Positions 46,857 to 64,000 of a stretch of DNA of 64,000 nt are shown here, one piece after another. The stretch lies in contig CM051018.1 in NCBI GenBank assembly GCA_027704905.1, positions 18,181,067 to 18,245,066 of the forward strand. Direction: 5' to 3'. The notes beneath the pieces were generated by a model. It ran no database searches, had not been told where the DNA came from, and saw nothing but the letters and a program-made list of their open reading frames with translations. Position numbers and translations under genes: made by a program. The first letter of the stretch is position 1; each line of letters starts with the position of its first letter. This stretch comes from Muraenolepis orangiensis (Eukaryota; Chordata; Actinopteri; Gadiformes; Muraenolepididae).

Positions 46857-48330
46857 TGTTGTCTCTCTTTACATGGCTGTGAGCCTGCAAAACAGACACA
46901 TATCGTACGAGATCGGAGAGAAGACTTTCATTTGCTTATTAGATGACACGGTCTCAGAGAAGAGCGGATGTGAAGGGTTTACACATCTGAAGCTTTTCAG
47001 TGGGTCTCTAACCTGACATTTAACGGAGGGAGCCAGGATAGCGGATCAGTCCTCTGGCAATCATTTGGAGGAGGAAATGACACGTTTTTTTCTTTTTTTC
47101 TTGGCCTGGAAAATACAGAAGGGTTTCATAACGACAGTGTCAAGACATAAGGGGTTCATAGCGCCAGTAACTCAATGAATGGCCATGAATGAAAGTGCTT
47201 TATGCACCTTTATGCATCAGCTAACCTGGTTTCCTGTCGGCTATAGATACAGTATATATACATATATTTACCGTATATCTTGATATCTCAAGGCCCCCTG
47301 CTAACAAGCTTACACTCATGCGCACACATTTGCACCAACGACAAAAAAAATTGGGTGATAGAGAAACTCTTTGTCTCGATTGTACATATGTGTTTATTTT
47401 CACTCGAGTTAATTGAGCAAATATAAGAAATGTGCAAGCTCTACCCTTCTCTGTTTCTCGTTCCTTCTCGTAAAACAAAGCCGTCTTGTGTCTTGCCGAG
47501 TTATTTTCCGACGTATTAGTCACTGCATTCTGTACACAGAAGTAATGGATTTGAGAATGGAAGTGCTCGATCTGAAAATAAACGAAGGCTAGTATGCTTC
47601 ACTTTGGTGCACTATTCAATTAATGGAAGACAATAACAAGGACACAGCAATGTGAAAACAACACCACATCTACATTAGTATGGTTGGCAATGTTGTCTTT
47701 TTGTTGTCTATTTTGTTCATCGGTTCAAAAGAAAACCATTTTATAATATTAAAAACACTCGCCTAAAACTAAGCACACGTGATATTGCTATCTGTGATAG
47801 AGTTTTTGTCTGCATAAAGATGAGACAAAAACAGGATAACCTACAATTCAGTTGTGTGTTGTGCGATGTTTTGTGAAAAGTTACCAATAACAGTGACCAC
47901 GCACGTGGTCAATGACAGGGGTCCCCCCCCCCCCACTCCGCCCCTCCCCCCCTTTTCCCATTGTGACCTGTGTGTGTGTGTGTTTATTTGGAAAGTGTCA
48001 CCTTGCAGGTTCATTCACCAGGCCAGAGTGAAACTGTATCTAATAAAAATGTTGTGCAGTTTACCTTATTCATATGCTCACATGTGGTTCTCCTTATTGG
48101 GGTTCTGTGGGTGGGCCCTGACTTCCAAGCAGCTCAATCAGTGCTGTAGTGGGGGGGGGGGGTGGTGGGGGTGGTGCTGGGGGGGGGGGGGGAACATCTG
48201 GGGGTCACATTCTTACATGTTGTTTGGTATGACAAGGCCGAAGCCAAACTTGTAGAGAATGTGTCCTTAATGTGGGCCCATGTAAAAAAATTTAAGTTTG
48301 TTTGCTGTGTTCCCTTATGCACATTTGCTT

Positions 48331-48440
48331 CACACACTAACACACACACACACACACGCACACGCACACGCATGCACGCACGCACGCACGCACACACACA
48401 CACTCACGCACACACACAAAGCAAAGCAAAGCAAAGCAAA
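48331..48440 (+). repeat. CA/CG-rich run followed by (AAAGC)n
   Basis: Alternating purine-pyrimidine CACACA/CGCACGCA of nearly 90 bases, then about four AAAGC units. Confidence 0.93.
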
Positions 48441-51205
48441 AGCACCTGCAAATGGAAATCTGTGAGAACTTCTGACACACATTAGTATCTCATTTTGACT
48501 TGTTGACAATTCACTTTCTCCTGCACTCAAACCGTGATGCTCAAAAGTCTAGCCTATAATGTTTAGAGACTGTGTGATGGCCTGCGCTGGTCCAAAATAA
48601 GACATGCTTGCATGTTTTTTTTGTGTGGCATAAGTACTGTTTAACAGAATAACCAGCATTCAGACTGCAGAAGCTCTTGGAATCTCTTTAAATAGTTCTT
48701 CACTGCAGGATTAAAATACTCGGCTGTAGAGCGAAATAGTTCCTTGGTCGTTCTGTGGTTATCAGCAGAACTGTAAATATGTGGCTGTGTAACACATATA
48801 AACCTGTTTGTTTTTGGTTAGAAATTGAAATGCAAGAGTGGGTGGTTTCGAATTGAGAGCCAAGAGAGTTATTTTCGGCTAAACTTTATTTGGCTAAACC
48901 ACGGAGGTAAGCGTTGGAGTAAACATAGAACCAAGAGGATGACATGGGCAGTAAAATTGAAGTATAGGCCTATACAATGTATACTTATGTATAAAAATAT
49001 ATGCATAGATATATACTGTGTATACAGTGTAAAATAATAGTATGTCAGTTAAATGTGTATGTATTTCATGCCATGCATTTTCATTAAGGAAAAACTGATG
49101 TCAACAGCAATTAAGCTATGACGCAGTAAATTGAGTTTATATTTAATTTATTTTCACAAGAGACACGGACAGATTTAAGAAAACAAACTCCCACTCCACG
49201 GCCCCCTCGTGGAGTGTTTTTCCAGCCATGGATTCCCCAGAAGTACAATTAAACACAACGGACAATATATCTGTAGCTACTTTGAAACATCTGCTTGCAT
49301 CTGTGCCCCCCCCCCCCTTACTATCTGTAATGAATAGGCCCTGAGAATGCTCTCCATACCGAACCTTAATATTTCAGCCAAAGACTGTATTTTATCCCCA
49401 AACAAACAAAAGTTCCTGTAATTAAAGAACAATGTTCCTTTCATGTCTGCGCTCATTAGCCACGCCGCAAGGTGAACTTTAACTGTGACTTTTTTTGCCG
49501 CGCTCGACGCGTTTTTTTCCGATTCAATTCGGATTCCAGTGACTTTTACTGGCCTTGGCCTTAACACGAGGTGATCATTGGAAGACTGAGGAGTGAAGGA
49601 TCAGGTCACTGACTTGTGTGACCTGAAGCCATGAGATCCAATGGCGTGTGAGTGCATCTGGGTAATCCTTTACACACATGCTCTCTCCAAGGAGCGTGTG
49701 TGCAGGAAAGTTGGCGCAGAGCATGGTGATCCTCTTCACAAATTATAAGCATGGGCCACAACTTGAACAAATACTTGATATATTTGTCTTTATTTCCCCC
49801 CCCCCAACAATCTGTGTAACATTTCCCAGGCCATGGATAAACAGGAAAAAAGGTAACTAATTGATTATGCCATTATATTGCATTCAGGGTTAGGAAATTG
49901 TGCCAATCTCCCAGTCATGGCACTTTTCTGTTGTTACAGTTCAGTAACATCCATGATGGAGAAATTGAAGACGGATGGAGGATGAAAATTGATTTAATCT
50001 GGTTCCTGTTTTCTTTCTTCCACTTTGTTTTCAGTATATATCTGAGAGCTTAAAGCCTCTTTCATGCCATGCCGAAACCTGTACCCCATAAAGTATGTTA
50101 TGGACATCTGTTCACCCCTCCCCCCCCCCCCCCCCCTTCCAAAAACAAAACATACACACAGAATAGTCCCTTCAGTTCGTAAAAAGATGTTTCGCCGGTG
50201 GCAGGCGATCGGGCAGATTTTTAGCTTACGGTCAAATACTGAAACGCGTACAGTTTGTTTGATCGTAAGAGCCATAACAAGGAAAGCATTTTGCAGTAAT
50301 GCACTGGATATACAAGTGTTTTGTGTTTCTGTGGGACAGAAAGGGGAGCCGAACACACAGTGTTGATAGAGGTGGGAATGCATCGCATCTGCTATGAGGA
50401 AAAGGGGGGTATCTCCATGTCTAATGGAGACAGACTTATATATAGTATAGTAGGCTGTTTCTGCTCAACACTAAGGGACCTATTGTCATTTAGAATTTAG
50501 CAAACGTATGATCCTTAAACATATACCATCCAGTGCTGAAACTGTTTTTGTTTCACTCATTGTGAACATTCATGTCACCATCTGAATAAAACATTTTTTA
50601 AAGAGACCAGATGTTGTTATGCTTCATTACTATAATTAGCATTAACAATGTCCAGGCGGCCGACTGGGAATCAAGAGCCTTTTCAAATATCATATTCCCC
50701 TTTGAGCCGACGCAGAGCACATTTTTAAGTAGGCACGGGGAAGATAAAAACATAGAATTACTCTATTTATCATGCCAAGAGCATCCTCTGCTTGTATTAT
50801 CTGTTTAAAAAGTGGCTCCTCATTCACCTGCATTGCATTGCTTTGTACACGCTGGCCCGCCCCCCCCCACCCCCGGGGGGGGGGCCGCTCTCTCTCAAGT
50901 AACCCTCTCCAGCTGCTGTTTGTCAGGATCAACCTCCGTTGCTGGGAACCTCCTCGCAAGAACGTAAACAATACCTTCCCAGGGAAGACGCAGGCCTACA
51001 GTCGGTTTTTTTTTGTTTTTTGTTTTGATGTACTAAAAAAAAAAAAGTCGGTCTATTTTAAAAGCGGCCTTGTTCAATAGATCAGTTTTCACCTTTCTCG
51101 CGAGTGTTGCAGTAATTCCCTCGAGTGAACAGAGCTGCACTGGAATGATGCTGTTATATATCAACCTGACTGCATAACAGTCATATTTGACAAATGATAT
51201 GTAGG

Positions 51206-51270
51206 GGCCTGTGTTATGTGAATACTTAATAATATGTCGGGGCCTATGTTATGTGAATACTTAATACTGT
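51206..51270 (+). repeat. Short tandem duplication
   Basis: GGGGCCTGTGTTATGTGAAT followed by ACTTAATAATATGTC is repeated directly as GGGGCCTATGTTATGTGAAT and ACTTAATACTGTG. Confidence 0.85.
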
Positions 51271-51544
51271 GTAAGCTATTTCACGGATTATAGCAAAAGG
51301 TGATCTGCTGCTCCAAGTTCAACAGCTCTTAAGTAGGCCTAAAGGGCTGATTTTTTAAGATGTACTTTCCTCTGTGCAGCTGTTTCTTTCTGTGCCGCTG
51401 AAAGAAATGTAAAGTCAATTCAACCAGTGAGCTTCTGCTGAATGAAATGAAGGAATTAAACCAAGCGTAAGATACTTAAAATATAAGTGATATAAAACTA
51501 TAAGAAAAGCATTTTTAGATTTCTTTAATGTTTTTTGCACAATT

Positions 51545-51775
51545 CAACACATATATCATATATCATCCATCAGTCACTTTATTTTTATTTTTTCTTGTTG
51601 TTTTTATTGTGTACAGTATTGTTATAGTTACAGTTTTACAGTGTTGTATAGTACATAGAACATAGTATATAGTGTTAAATTGCATGAAATTCATACTGCG
51701 GGAGTGAATGGGTAAGTAAGCATTATATTGTACTTGCATATATAAATATATAAAAATCTTGAATCTTGAACGTTC
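51545..51775 (+). mobile_element. Non-LTR retrotransposon 3' fragment
   Basis: CATCCATCAGTCACTTTATT, TTGTGTACAGTATTGTTATA and AAATTCATACTGCGGGAG match the 3' part of the copy at 41860-42295. It ends with AATCTTGAATCTTGAA. Confidence 0.72.
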
Positions 51776-52730
51776 AACTGATTTCCACCACATATACTGT
51801 ACTAACAAATAAATACAAAACAAAATGTTTTCAAATGTTTAACGTGCATCCACTGACACTTCCGACATTCACCTTGAAGTCTGATCCAGAATCAGATCCA
51901 GTATAATCAGGGCCTCATCAGCGGACAGTGTATCATGGAAGGAGCTAGGCTGCTGGAGTGCGAGGACTTCATTAAGGCCTATTCTATTGTTAACATCTGG
52001 GGCTAAGAAGAATGAGCCTCTCTGTGGTATATACTGTGGAGTTCGCCCTGGCTTAACAAGGGTTTTTATTACGCGCTGCTGCAGTTGACATTGGCAGCGG
52101 TGGCCAGCGGTCTGGCAATGGAATCTGTTCAGCTGTTTAGGTCACAAGAGATCAATCAGACCAGCGTGTTTCCCCCCCTACGGCCTTGACTCACAGGAAC
52201 AAGGAAGGTAGAGTGACGTTCAATAAGCACACAGGAGGCAACACATTCTAGCAACTGTTGAGGCTTGTGTAGAACAGTCTGGGAAAGTGATTTGGTTGTG
52301 TCGACAAAACAGGAGTTGTTGTCGTGTTAGTCGTATTCTAATCAGCTAGTATGTATAATTCTTCTATGAATCAGGCATGTGTATTTATCTTTAGGAGTTG
52401 GGTTTCATGGGTTCTTGTAGGTTATATATATCCTCTTTGGTATCTGACCACCTCGGCCTCGCTGTGTGCTGATGTTACAACCCACATGGCCAGGCCGAGG
52501 TTATGGACACAACCAAGTGATTTGGTCTCTAGTTGAGGTGTCAAGGACTTTTGTGTTACTCTGTTTCCCCGGATGCCCGTACTGCATTAAGGTCTATACA
52601 TTTCTTACTATGCCATTTTGTGGGGAACTTGTTTGTCCTTGATTATGAATATATAATCGATATGTGCTGTTTCCGGCTTCTTTGCTACTAGACCATCCTG
52701 AGACCAGAAAGAGAACCTGTTGTATTTAAG

Positions 52731-52862
<132 letters not shown>

Positions 52863-53152
52863 TCACTATCCTTGTGATGCTGCTGCCATGGCAACTGCTG
52901 AATCATGATTTAGCCTGCGTCTCCTGCATCCAGCACGACCTCTGATGTAATCCACTCAAGCAGCGAGCCTCGCCGTCATCCCGTCCTCCATCAATTAGCA
53001 TATGGACCGCCGCTCCCACACCGGATGAGGGGGAGACACTCGCGAGAGACGGTATCAGACGACGACGGACGACGTGTTTCCCCCCCACCACCACCGTAAC
53101 CACTCCCCGAGCAGGTTGTAATAACACGGCGACACGGCGACACGTATGCTGT

Positions 53153-53183
53153 AATAATAATAATAATAATAATAACAATAAGG
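53153..53183 (+). repeat. (TAA)n microsatellite in the hmgcll1 5' UTR/promoter
   Basis: About nine TAA units, ending roughly 12-20 bases before the start codon. Confidence 0.9.
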
Positions 53184-53194
53184 CAGCCTTTCGG

Positions 53195-57495
<4,301 letters not shown>

Positions 57496-60038
57496 GTGAG
57501 AAAGCCACGCCTGGGCGTGACTGAAGCTCCCGGGGCTCCTTCTCCCTACATATACGGCACACTTTCTTAGGTGCTACACGGTAGGGTTAGGAGCACCAAA
57601 ACGAAACGCATGAGCGAGTGGGATTTGAGTGGATTGTGTGTTAGCACGTCACAGGTTCTTTTTATTTTTTACGACGGGGGCAGGGGAGACATGATGTCAT
57701 ATGTTTAGTTGGCACTTGAGTTAATGTGCCACTTTTCTTCAAGTTGTCGTCACGACGAGGTAGACCTTTCTATTAAACATGTTTTAGATGTATTTTCAAT
57801 GTATTTTCAATTTGAGGCACACGTTATGGAAAAATTGGTCGAACATATGAGGAAATAAACTCACAAGGGGACATTGTAGGCACTCCTATTGGTACTACCG
57901 AGGTACGATGGTGAGGTCCGACCATCAAACCACGATGGAGGGGGGGGGGGTACAAGGTGGAGACGAAGAAGTGGAGTCAAGCCCATCTCGCTGCCGGCGA
58001 GATGGAGGAAACAAATCCGTTAGAATGAGGGAGGAAGGAGGAGAGAAATCAAGGATGTTTGGACAGAGGTCTGAGGTTGACAGGTTGTTTTTTTGCTCTG
58101 AGAAAGGAGACACATCGATGCGAGGTATGATGCATATTCCTCGGGCCTGGCTGGATCTGGAGATGAAGAGGCCCATTGTTCTGGGTCCAGCTGAAAGTGG
58201 AGAGGCCCTTCACGGACACTTTTGAAAAGATAATGGTGACGCATGATCTTCTTGACAATAACAAATGTTGTGGTCATTTTTTTCTTCTTCTACTATCTCC
58301 GTCTCTCTCTGTGCAGGATTGTTTTGGGGAACTCCCCCTCGCCCCCCCCCCCCCCCCCCCCAGTGCACGTACATATTGTCCAAACCACAAAACACGCCCT
58401 AGGAATATGTTCTGACAACGTGCGGCTTGCATCCATTAGCATCACTCCCCTGGTTTGCTTTGAGCAGACATCTCATCCAGATGGTGAACTTGAGGAGCTA
58501 ATGCCATTTCTCTTTCTTCAACGTTTTTCAGCCAGAACGGCCAGGTGAACGTGTGTAATGCTGCTCTCTGTCCATTCGTCTTGTTATAGATGTCATGTTT
58601 TGGACGGAATATAAAACGGAAAGAAAGATCCTTATCTTGTTGTGTATTTTATATAGATTGTGTCATGATTGAGTTTCATGTTGTCGGCATGGAGGTGTTT
58701 GGCTTCCTCCGTGAGCTGTGAAATCGCTATAAACCTGAAAAAGTAGTCGGTTAAACGCCATATTATCTAACCACTGATAGATAATATGCATGTAACCATC
58801 AGGCCATGCTTTTAATAGGCCTAAGCATCTTATCAGTAATTTATTTGTTTTTTGTAATCTAGTTCACAATTTTCAAAAATAAAAAAAAAGCTTTTCTAAA
58901 TGCATTACATACTTACATACACATAACGCTTTTTTCAACCATGGTGGCCCCTTAGATTGTAATGTGCCCAACTTTGACTGATTTCTTTGTTATTTATTTT
59001 TTGTAGACTGCTCGACTAGCCTTTTACGAAACATCCGGTTAACCGTCAAGGAAATTAGTCGCTAGCAACATCCCTTGACCTGAGTTGGATAACAGCCTGT
59101 CATTTGGCAAGGTGCTTAAGAGAGATGTATTAGCAAAGGTTTGGCAAAGGTCATGGCAAGGGCGTTACCATGGTATACATATGGGGGGGGGGGGGGTCCA
59201 GATGAAAGCCCTCCCCTAGAATGTATTGCATATACGTTTATGCATATACCTTCTTCTGTTGAGTTCTGTTGGAAGTTATTTAAATTCACATTTTAAGGAA
59301 TAGTACGTGATTTGTCAGAGATAGTGGCTGCCCCTTGGCTTTGCTTTGTTTTGGCCTGTTAACTGTTTACTGATTTTAAACACACCTACCAATTACAACT
59401 CTGCCTTTTCCAGTAGTAGCGAATAAGAAAGCTTCCAATGGGAAAAAAACCTACCCAAAACATGTTTATAACCGTAGGTGCCACAATGTGTACATTTGGG
59501 GGGTGGGGGGGGGGGGGGGGATATGAATAGGAAATAACAAGAGACAGATTCACAGAATATTATTATTCATTCTGAATATTATTCATATTCACATATTTAA
59601 CATATTTTCTACTGTACATCGGGGGCTGTATATTGGGTCCAAGAATGCGTGGTTACACCCATAACGGCCCATGGCAACTAATTTGTTAGTTTTACAAACT
59701 TTACCATCAAACTACCCCTATTAGCTTCAGTTCAGTTAACAATATCAAATGGCTTTAACCCTACAATTCCCCTTTGATTTGTAGACATTACAAAATCAGT
59801 TTCAATATGGCATTAATAACAACAGTATTAGTCTTTGTTTGTGTGTTGCGTCATGTCCACGGCAATGAGCTAAAAACATACCACGTACTAAACAATATGT
59901 CACTGTCTCTGTGCTTATTGTGCTTATTGAAATCCAAGGGGCGAGTGTCACCACGCCTCATTATGATGGATGTGTTGTTGTGCTGAGAAGGTACTGTTTG
60001 CTTCAAAACAAATGTGAAGATTACAATGGGCCACAAGC

Positions 60039-60101
60039 GAGAGAGAGAGAGAGGAGGGAGAGAGAGGAGAGGAGGAGAGGAGAGAGTGAGAGGAGAGAGA
60101 G

Positions 60102-60133
<32 letters not shown>

Positions 60134-60136
60134 GAG
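60039..60136 (+). repeat. GA/GGA polypurine tract
   Basis: About 98 bases of G and A in irregular GAGAGGA order. Confidence 0.93.
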
Positions 60137-60295
60137 GACCATCAGTCAACATGGACAAAGCATTAAGTAACGTGATCCCAGCCTCCCCACAAAGGAAGAT
60201 GACTAAAAACCCTAAACCAAGCCACAGAACAAATCCCGGAATTTTAATGAGCATAAGAAATTTCCAGTGCGTCTGCCCCGTCAAACAAATACACA

Positions 60296-60304
60296 CCACT
60301 CACA

Positions 60305-60358
<54 letters not shown>

Positions 60359-60373
60359 ACACACCACACACAC
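60296..60373 (+). repeat. (CA)n microsatellite
   Basis: CA run with CCACA interruptions at both ends. Confidence 0.95.
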
Positions 60374-60981
60374 GTCTTCTTTCATGATAGTAGTGTCATC
60401 AACAATATCAACCTATATCAGAAAGAGCACCAGCTCTCTTTGTGTGCGTATTTTCCGCACGTATCGAGTTCATCATTTACATATTTATTAGTTTTTTCCC
60501 GACATTTCGGGGCAACTTCTCATTCGCCCCGTTGACGACCTGAGGGGGGGGGGGGGGGGGGGGGGTGTGGGGGATGAGGTGTGTGTGTGTGTGTGTGGTT
60601 AGGGGGGGAGCTCAGCATCAGTTCCCCGGGGGTCCGCTGCGTCTGAGAGGAGAGAGATTCTCTTTGAGTGAGAGGCAACTGGGTGGGTCAGCACATGTGA
60701 GGGGTGGGATTGTGGATGGTGGATGGTGGATGGTGGTGGTGGTGGTGGTGGTGGCAGGAAGGGGGGGAGACACAAAGGCTCACCTATTTAGTGTCTAGTT
60801 GGACAAAAGCGAGCGAGGTTGCAAGGTGGACGGATAGATGAGCCCGGGGGGGGGGGGGGGGGGGGGTATAGGTGAGGGGGGAGGTGAGAGGGGGGGTGGG
60901 GTAGGGGAGATCATCTTTTCATTTTCCCACTGCTGAAGTAAACACATGACAAATGGTGCAGCTGCAGCTCCAAAGCTGGGG

Positions 60982-60983
<2 letters not shown>

Positions 60984-61058
<75 letters not shown>

Positions 61059-61072
61059 TTTGTGTGTGTGTG
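60984..61072 (+). repeat. (GT)n microsatellite
   Basis: About 89 bases of GT with one GCGCG interruption. Confidence 0.97.
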
Positions 61073-61090
61073 GAGGGGGGTGATCTAGAG

Positions 61091-61374
61091 CAGTGGTTCT
61101 CAACTGGTAGGTCGTGACCCATAAGTGGGTCGTGAGGGCATTTTGAGTGGGTCGCAGAGCATATGCCAAACTGTGATCTTTACAAAGAAGCCTGTGAGTG
61201 TCTCTGTGAGAACTAATGTTTCAATGTGAATTTGTTCTTCAATGGCTTACTGTTTCATTGAGTTTAGTCCCAATTGTGACAGCTTTTTTGTTCACTCAAT
61301 ATTTCCAAACAAGTGACTTAATGGCTAATGACACATGTGGTGGGTCCTGAGGCGTGACCCGTTGAGAACCACTG
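61091..61374. mobile_element. hAT-like MITE with TIRs and target-site duplication
   Basis: The left end CAGTGGTTCTCAAC and right end GTTGAGAACCACTG are perfect terminal inverted repeats. Pairing extends inward (GGGTCGTGA / GCGTGACCC type). Flanking 8-mers ATCTAGAG (61083-61090) and GTCTAGAG (61375-61382) match at 7 of 8 positions and carry the TCTAGA core known as a target preference of Charlie/MER5-type hAT elements. At 284 bp with no ORF, it is non-autonomous. It lies in hmgcll1 intron 7. Confidence 0.85.
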
Positions 61375-61703
61375 GTCTAGAGGCACGAGAGCCAGGTGCT
61401 GGAACAAAAAACTGGAAGGGGAAACCGCGGTGTAAATGTATAACTTTGATGCCCCTATGAAAACAAAAACCTGGGATAATCTGTATGAGCAGGCAGTGAG
61501 ACATCCCTGTGGATCGTATTTAGATTGCGTTTAACACGCTATAGCCACGCCATACCAATGTCTGCCAGACGTATTTACACCCTGGACACTTGCTCATTCG
61601 TATGAGGCATGGAAATGAAAGATTTCTATCATAGCTTTTCATTACTACAGTGTGCCAGTCGTCCAAGTCCACCACCAACCGGGAGAAGAAATGAAATCCC
61701 CCA

Positions 61704-61906
<203 letters not shown>

Positions 61907-63128
61907 CCCCTCTTTGTTCCTGATAAAGACATTCCATGGTCTTTGTACCTTTTTTCTTCTTTTTTTTCCAGGAGGTCGACGGGCCTTTGTTGGGGGGCGA
62001 AAAAAGAAAAAAGCCGTCCTGGCAGGTCACACAATGAGAATATATGTACTTAGATTTCACAGGCTTGGCAGCAAAAAGGTATTCAATCTCGTCCCCCATA
62101 TTTGGTGAACTGTAAAGCGCTGCTTCGCTCGCCGGCGAAGTAGAAAGGGCTTTGTTTTGCCAACATCTCACATTTTGAAGTGTTGGTCGGTTTGATACAC
62201 TGAACGTTTTTACAGGATTATATTACCTTGCAGGGTGGTGGTGGGGGGGGGGGTGGAGAAGCTATTTGCTAAATAATATATTTAAGGTACAAACAGGTCT
62301 TGAGTCTTTTGATTCTAATTCTAATACATCTTCGATTATGAGTAAAACCGCGTGAGGCCTTTCTTTGTCGCGGTGCGTACGTCCATGTCACCGTCAACAC
62401 TTCAGAATGTTAACGGCAGAAAGCTTTGGAATATGCTCAGTGACATTTTGCACTTCGGAAACAAAATCCATCATTTTCTGCTATCTTTCGTAATCATCAG
62501 TGTGTGTCTTTCAAACAGCTTGCCAATAACGTGATGCATTATAGCAGTGTCTCCCACAGATAGGCAAGCCGAAGGTTTGCTCTTTCAAGTCACCCATGAC
62601 AGCGGTAATAAACTGTGTGGCTGTGTGGCTATTTCCTATCCCTAACCCTATCCCAGACTCCCAGGACATTTCGTCTGTCTGAGAGTCACCCTACAACTAG
62701 ACTTTCCTCTCTGTCATTTGCTTGGTTGGTTGGCTGACTGGCTGGTCATTAGCTAACTGGTTAGACAGTTTAGTTAGTTAGTTACTTACTTACTTGCTTA
62801 CTTACTTACTTACTTACTTACTTAATTTTAGTGCTAGAGTTTTGTATGCTGAAATCGTGTTCATCTTATTTATGTTTTCCTTCATTCCAACTCTCACCGC
62901 ATTAATAGGCGCAACAGATTGGCGCTTGATGACAGCCTTGTTTATCTGCTGGTCTAAATACCTTCCCAGGTGATGTACATATCAGCTGTGGATCTCACCT
63001 GTGAAAACCATTTATCCTCCCATTCACAGCCATAGCGCCACGGCTCGCATGCTTCAATAAACATGCACTATGTTTACTTTTTTTCCCGAGCTCTCTCACC
63101 CTCCTCTTGGCCCCTCTCTCGTTCTTAC

Positions 63129-63258
63129 ACTCTCTCTCTCTCTCTCTCTCTCTCTCGCACACACATACACGCACACGCACACACACGCACGCGCGCACGC
63201 ACACACACACGCGCGCACGCGCACGCACACACCACACACGCACACACACACACACACT
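63129..63258 (+). repeat. (CT)n followed by CA/CG alternating run
   Basis: About 28 bases of CT, then about 100 bases of CACACG/CGCGCACG. Confidence 0.96.
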
Positions 63259-63782
63259 CGTTATGCACCAAAACCAAAACGTGTCCACTGCAAATGTAAC
63301 ATATCGCGAGGCTGCTTTACCACCACCTGAATAATGAAAACAGGAACCAGAGTTTGTATTAAATCCAGGAATGCACTGTGCATCACCCCCCCCATCAACC
63401 CGCCTTCCCCCACTACATAACCAAGGCTGCCACTAACTTAGTGGTGTGCAGCAATCCAAACGCTCTCTCTCCGACCACCAGTTCCTGTTTGATTAGCGTC
63501 CACAGAACCAGCACCGGGCCTGGTGCAGAACAGGCAGCCTTGTTCCAGGGCCTTTTGTTACTTGTGAGAGACCCTGTGGCCTTACACTGATCCCCCCCCC
63601 ACCCCCCTCACAACAACAAAAAACGACCCCAAGAAGTGAGAGGATTGCCATGGGAGATTACAATTCCGTGTTTATACAACAATAAAATGAAGTCTGCCCC
63701 CCGGTAGAATTTCCTGCGGGGGCTGGCTGGGGTTCCAAGGTCTTGGAAAGCCCTGTGTGGAGGAGCGGATCCACTGCTGTTA

Positions 63783-64000
63783 GAACTACTACTGCTATTG
63801 CTGCTGCTGCTACTACTACTGCTGCTGCTGCTACTACTGCTGCTACTACTACTACTGCTACTACTACTACTACTGCTGCTGCTGCTACTACTGCTGCTAC
63901 TACTACTACTGCTGCTACTACTACTACTACTACTGCTATTGCTGCTGCTGCTACTACGACTGCTGCTGCTGCTACTACTGCTGCTACTACTACTACTGCT
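63783..64000 (+). repeat. (CTA/CTG)n trinucleotide array, reaching the window end
   Basis: More than 210 bases of CTA and CTG units mixed in short blocks; the array continues beyond the window. A higher-order pattern is visible: blocks such as CTGCTGCTGCTACTACTGCTGCTACTACTACTACTG recur. Confidence 0.97.

Overview
This is vertebrate, and almost certainly teleost fish, nuclear DNA. All recognisable genes are split by GT-AG introns. The proteins match vertebrate extracellular-matrix and signalling families. The non-coding DNA is full of fish-style short repeats: long CA/GT, GA/CT and AT microsatellites, tRNA-derived SINEs, non-LTR retrotransposon tails and hAT-type MITEs.

Four genes lie in a row on the + strand. 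(1) 27-8305: the 3' part of a FACIT-type collagen alpha chain (20 coding exons visible, 500 residues; the 5' end is outside the window). (2) 16199-32961: a complete col21a1 (28 coding exons, 960 residues by my exon sum, against about 957 in human) with signal peptide, von Willebrand A domain, thrombospondin N-like/laminin-G domain, collagen blocks and the C-terminal tail. (3) 35704-43804: a complete bmp5 (7 coding exons, 465 residues). (4) 53195-57495 onward: the first 7 coding exons of hmgcll1 (260 codons); the 3' exons lie beyond the window. The order col21a1-bmp5-hmgcll1, all on one strand, is the conserved order of human 6p12, so the block is ancestral. The FACIT gene upstream of col21a1 is the part I do not know from the human locus.

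The two collagen genes share the same ladder of exon lengths near their 3' ends (72-36-45-33-147 bp, then a cysteine-containing non-collagenous region, then a 78 bp exon and the last exon). They are therefore structural paralogues in tandem. Both products should be secreted matrix proteins, and BMP5 is a secreted skeletal morphogen. HMGCLL1 is an unrelated metabolic enzyme (HMG-CoA lyase-like).

The rest is intergenic and intronic DNA. Intergenic stretches are 8306-16167, 32962-35703 and 43805-53194; the last, 3' of bmp5, is where long-range bmp5 enhancers could lie. The most notable non-genic structures are: an almost perfect 32-bp-stem hairpin in a col21a1 intron (29060-29133); a 237 bp palindrome with unique arms around a CA/AT/GT core (53828-54064); a hAT-like MITE with terminal inverted repeats and a TCTAGA-type target duplication (61091-61374); another inverted-repeat element (23480-23614); an intronic minisatellite made of ACGTCAC-type units (30281-30565); and at least four tails of one non-LTR retrotransposon family. 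I saw no prokaryotic, viral or CRISPR content.
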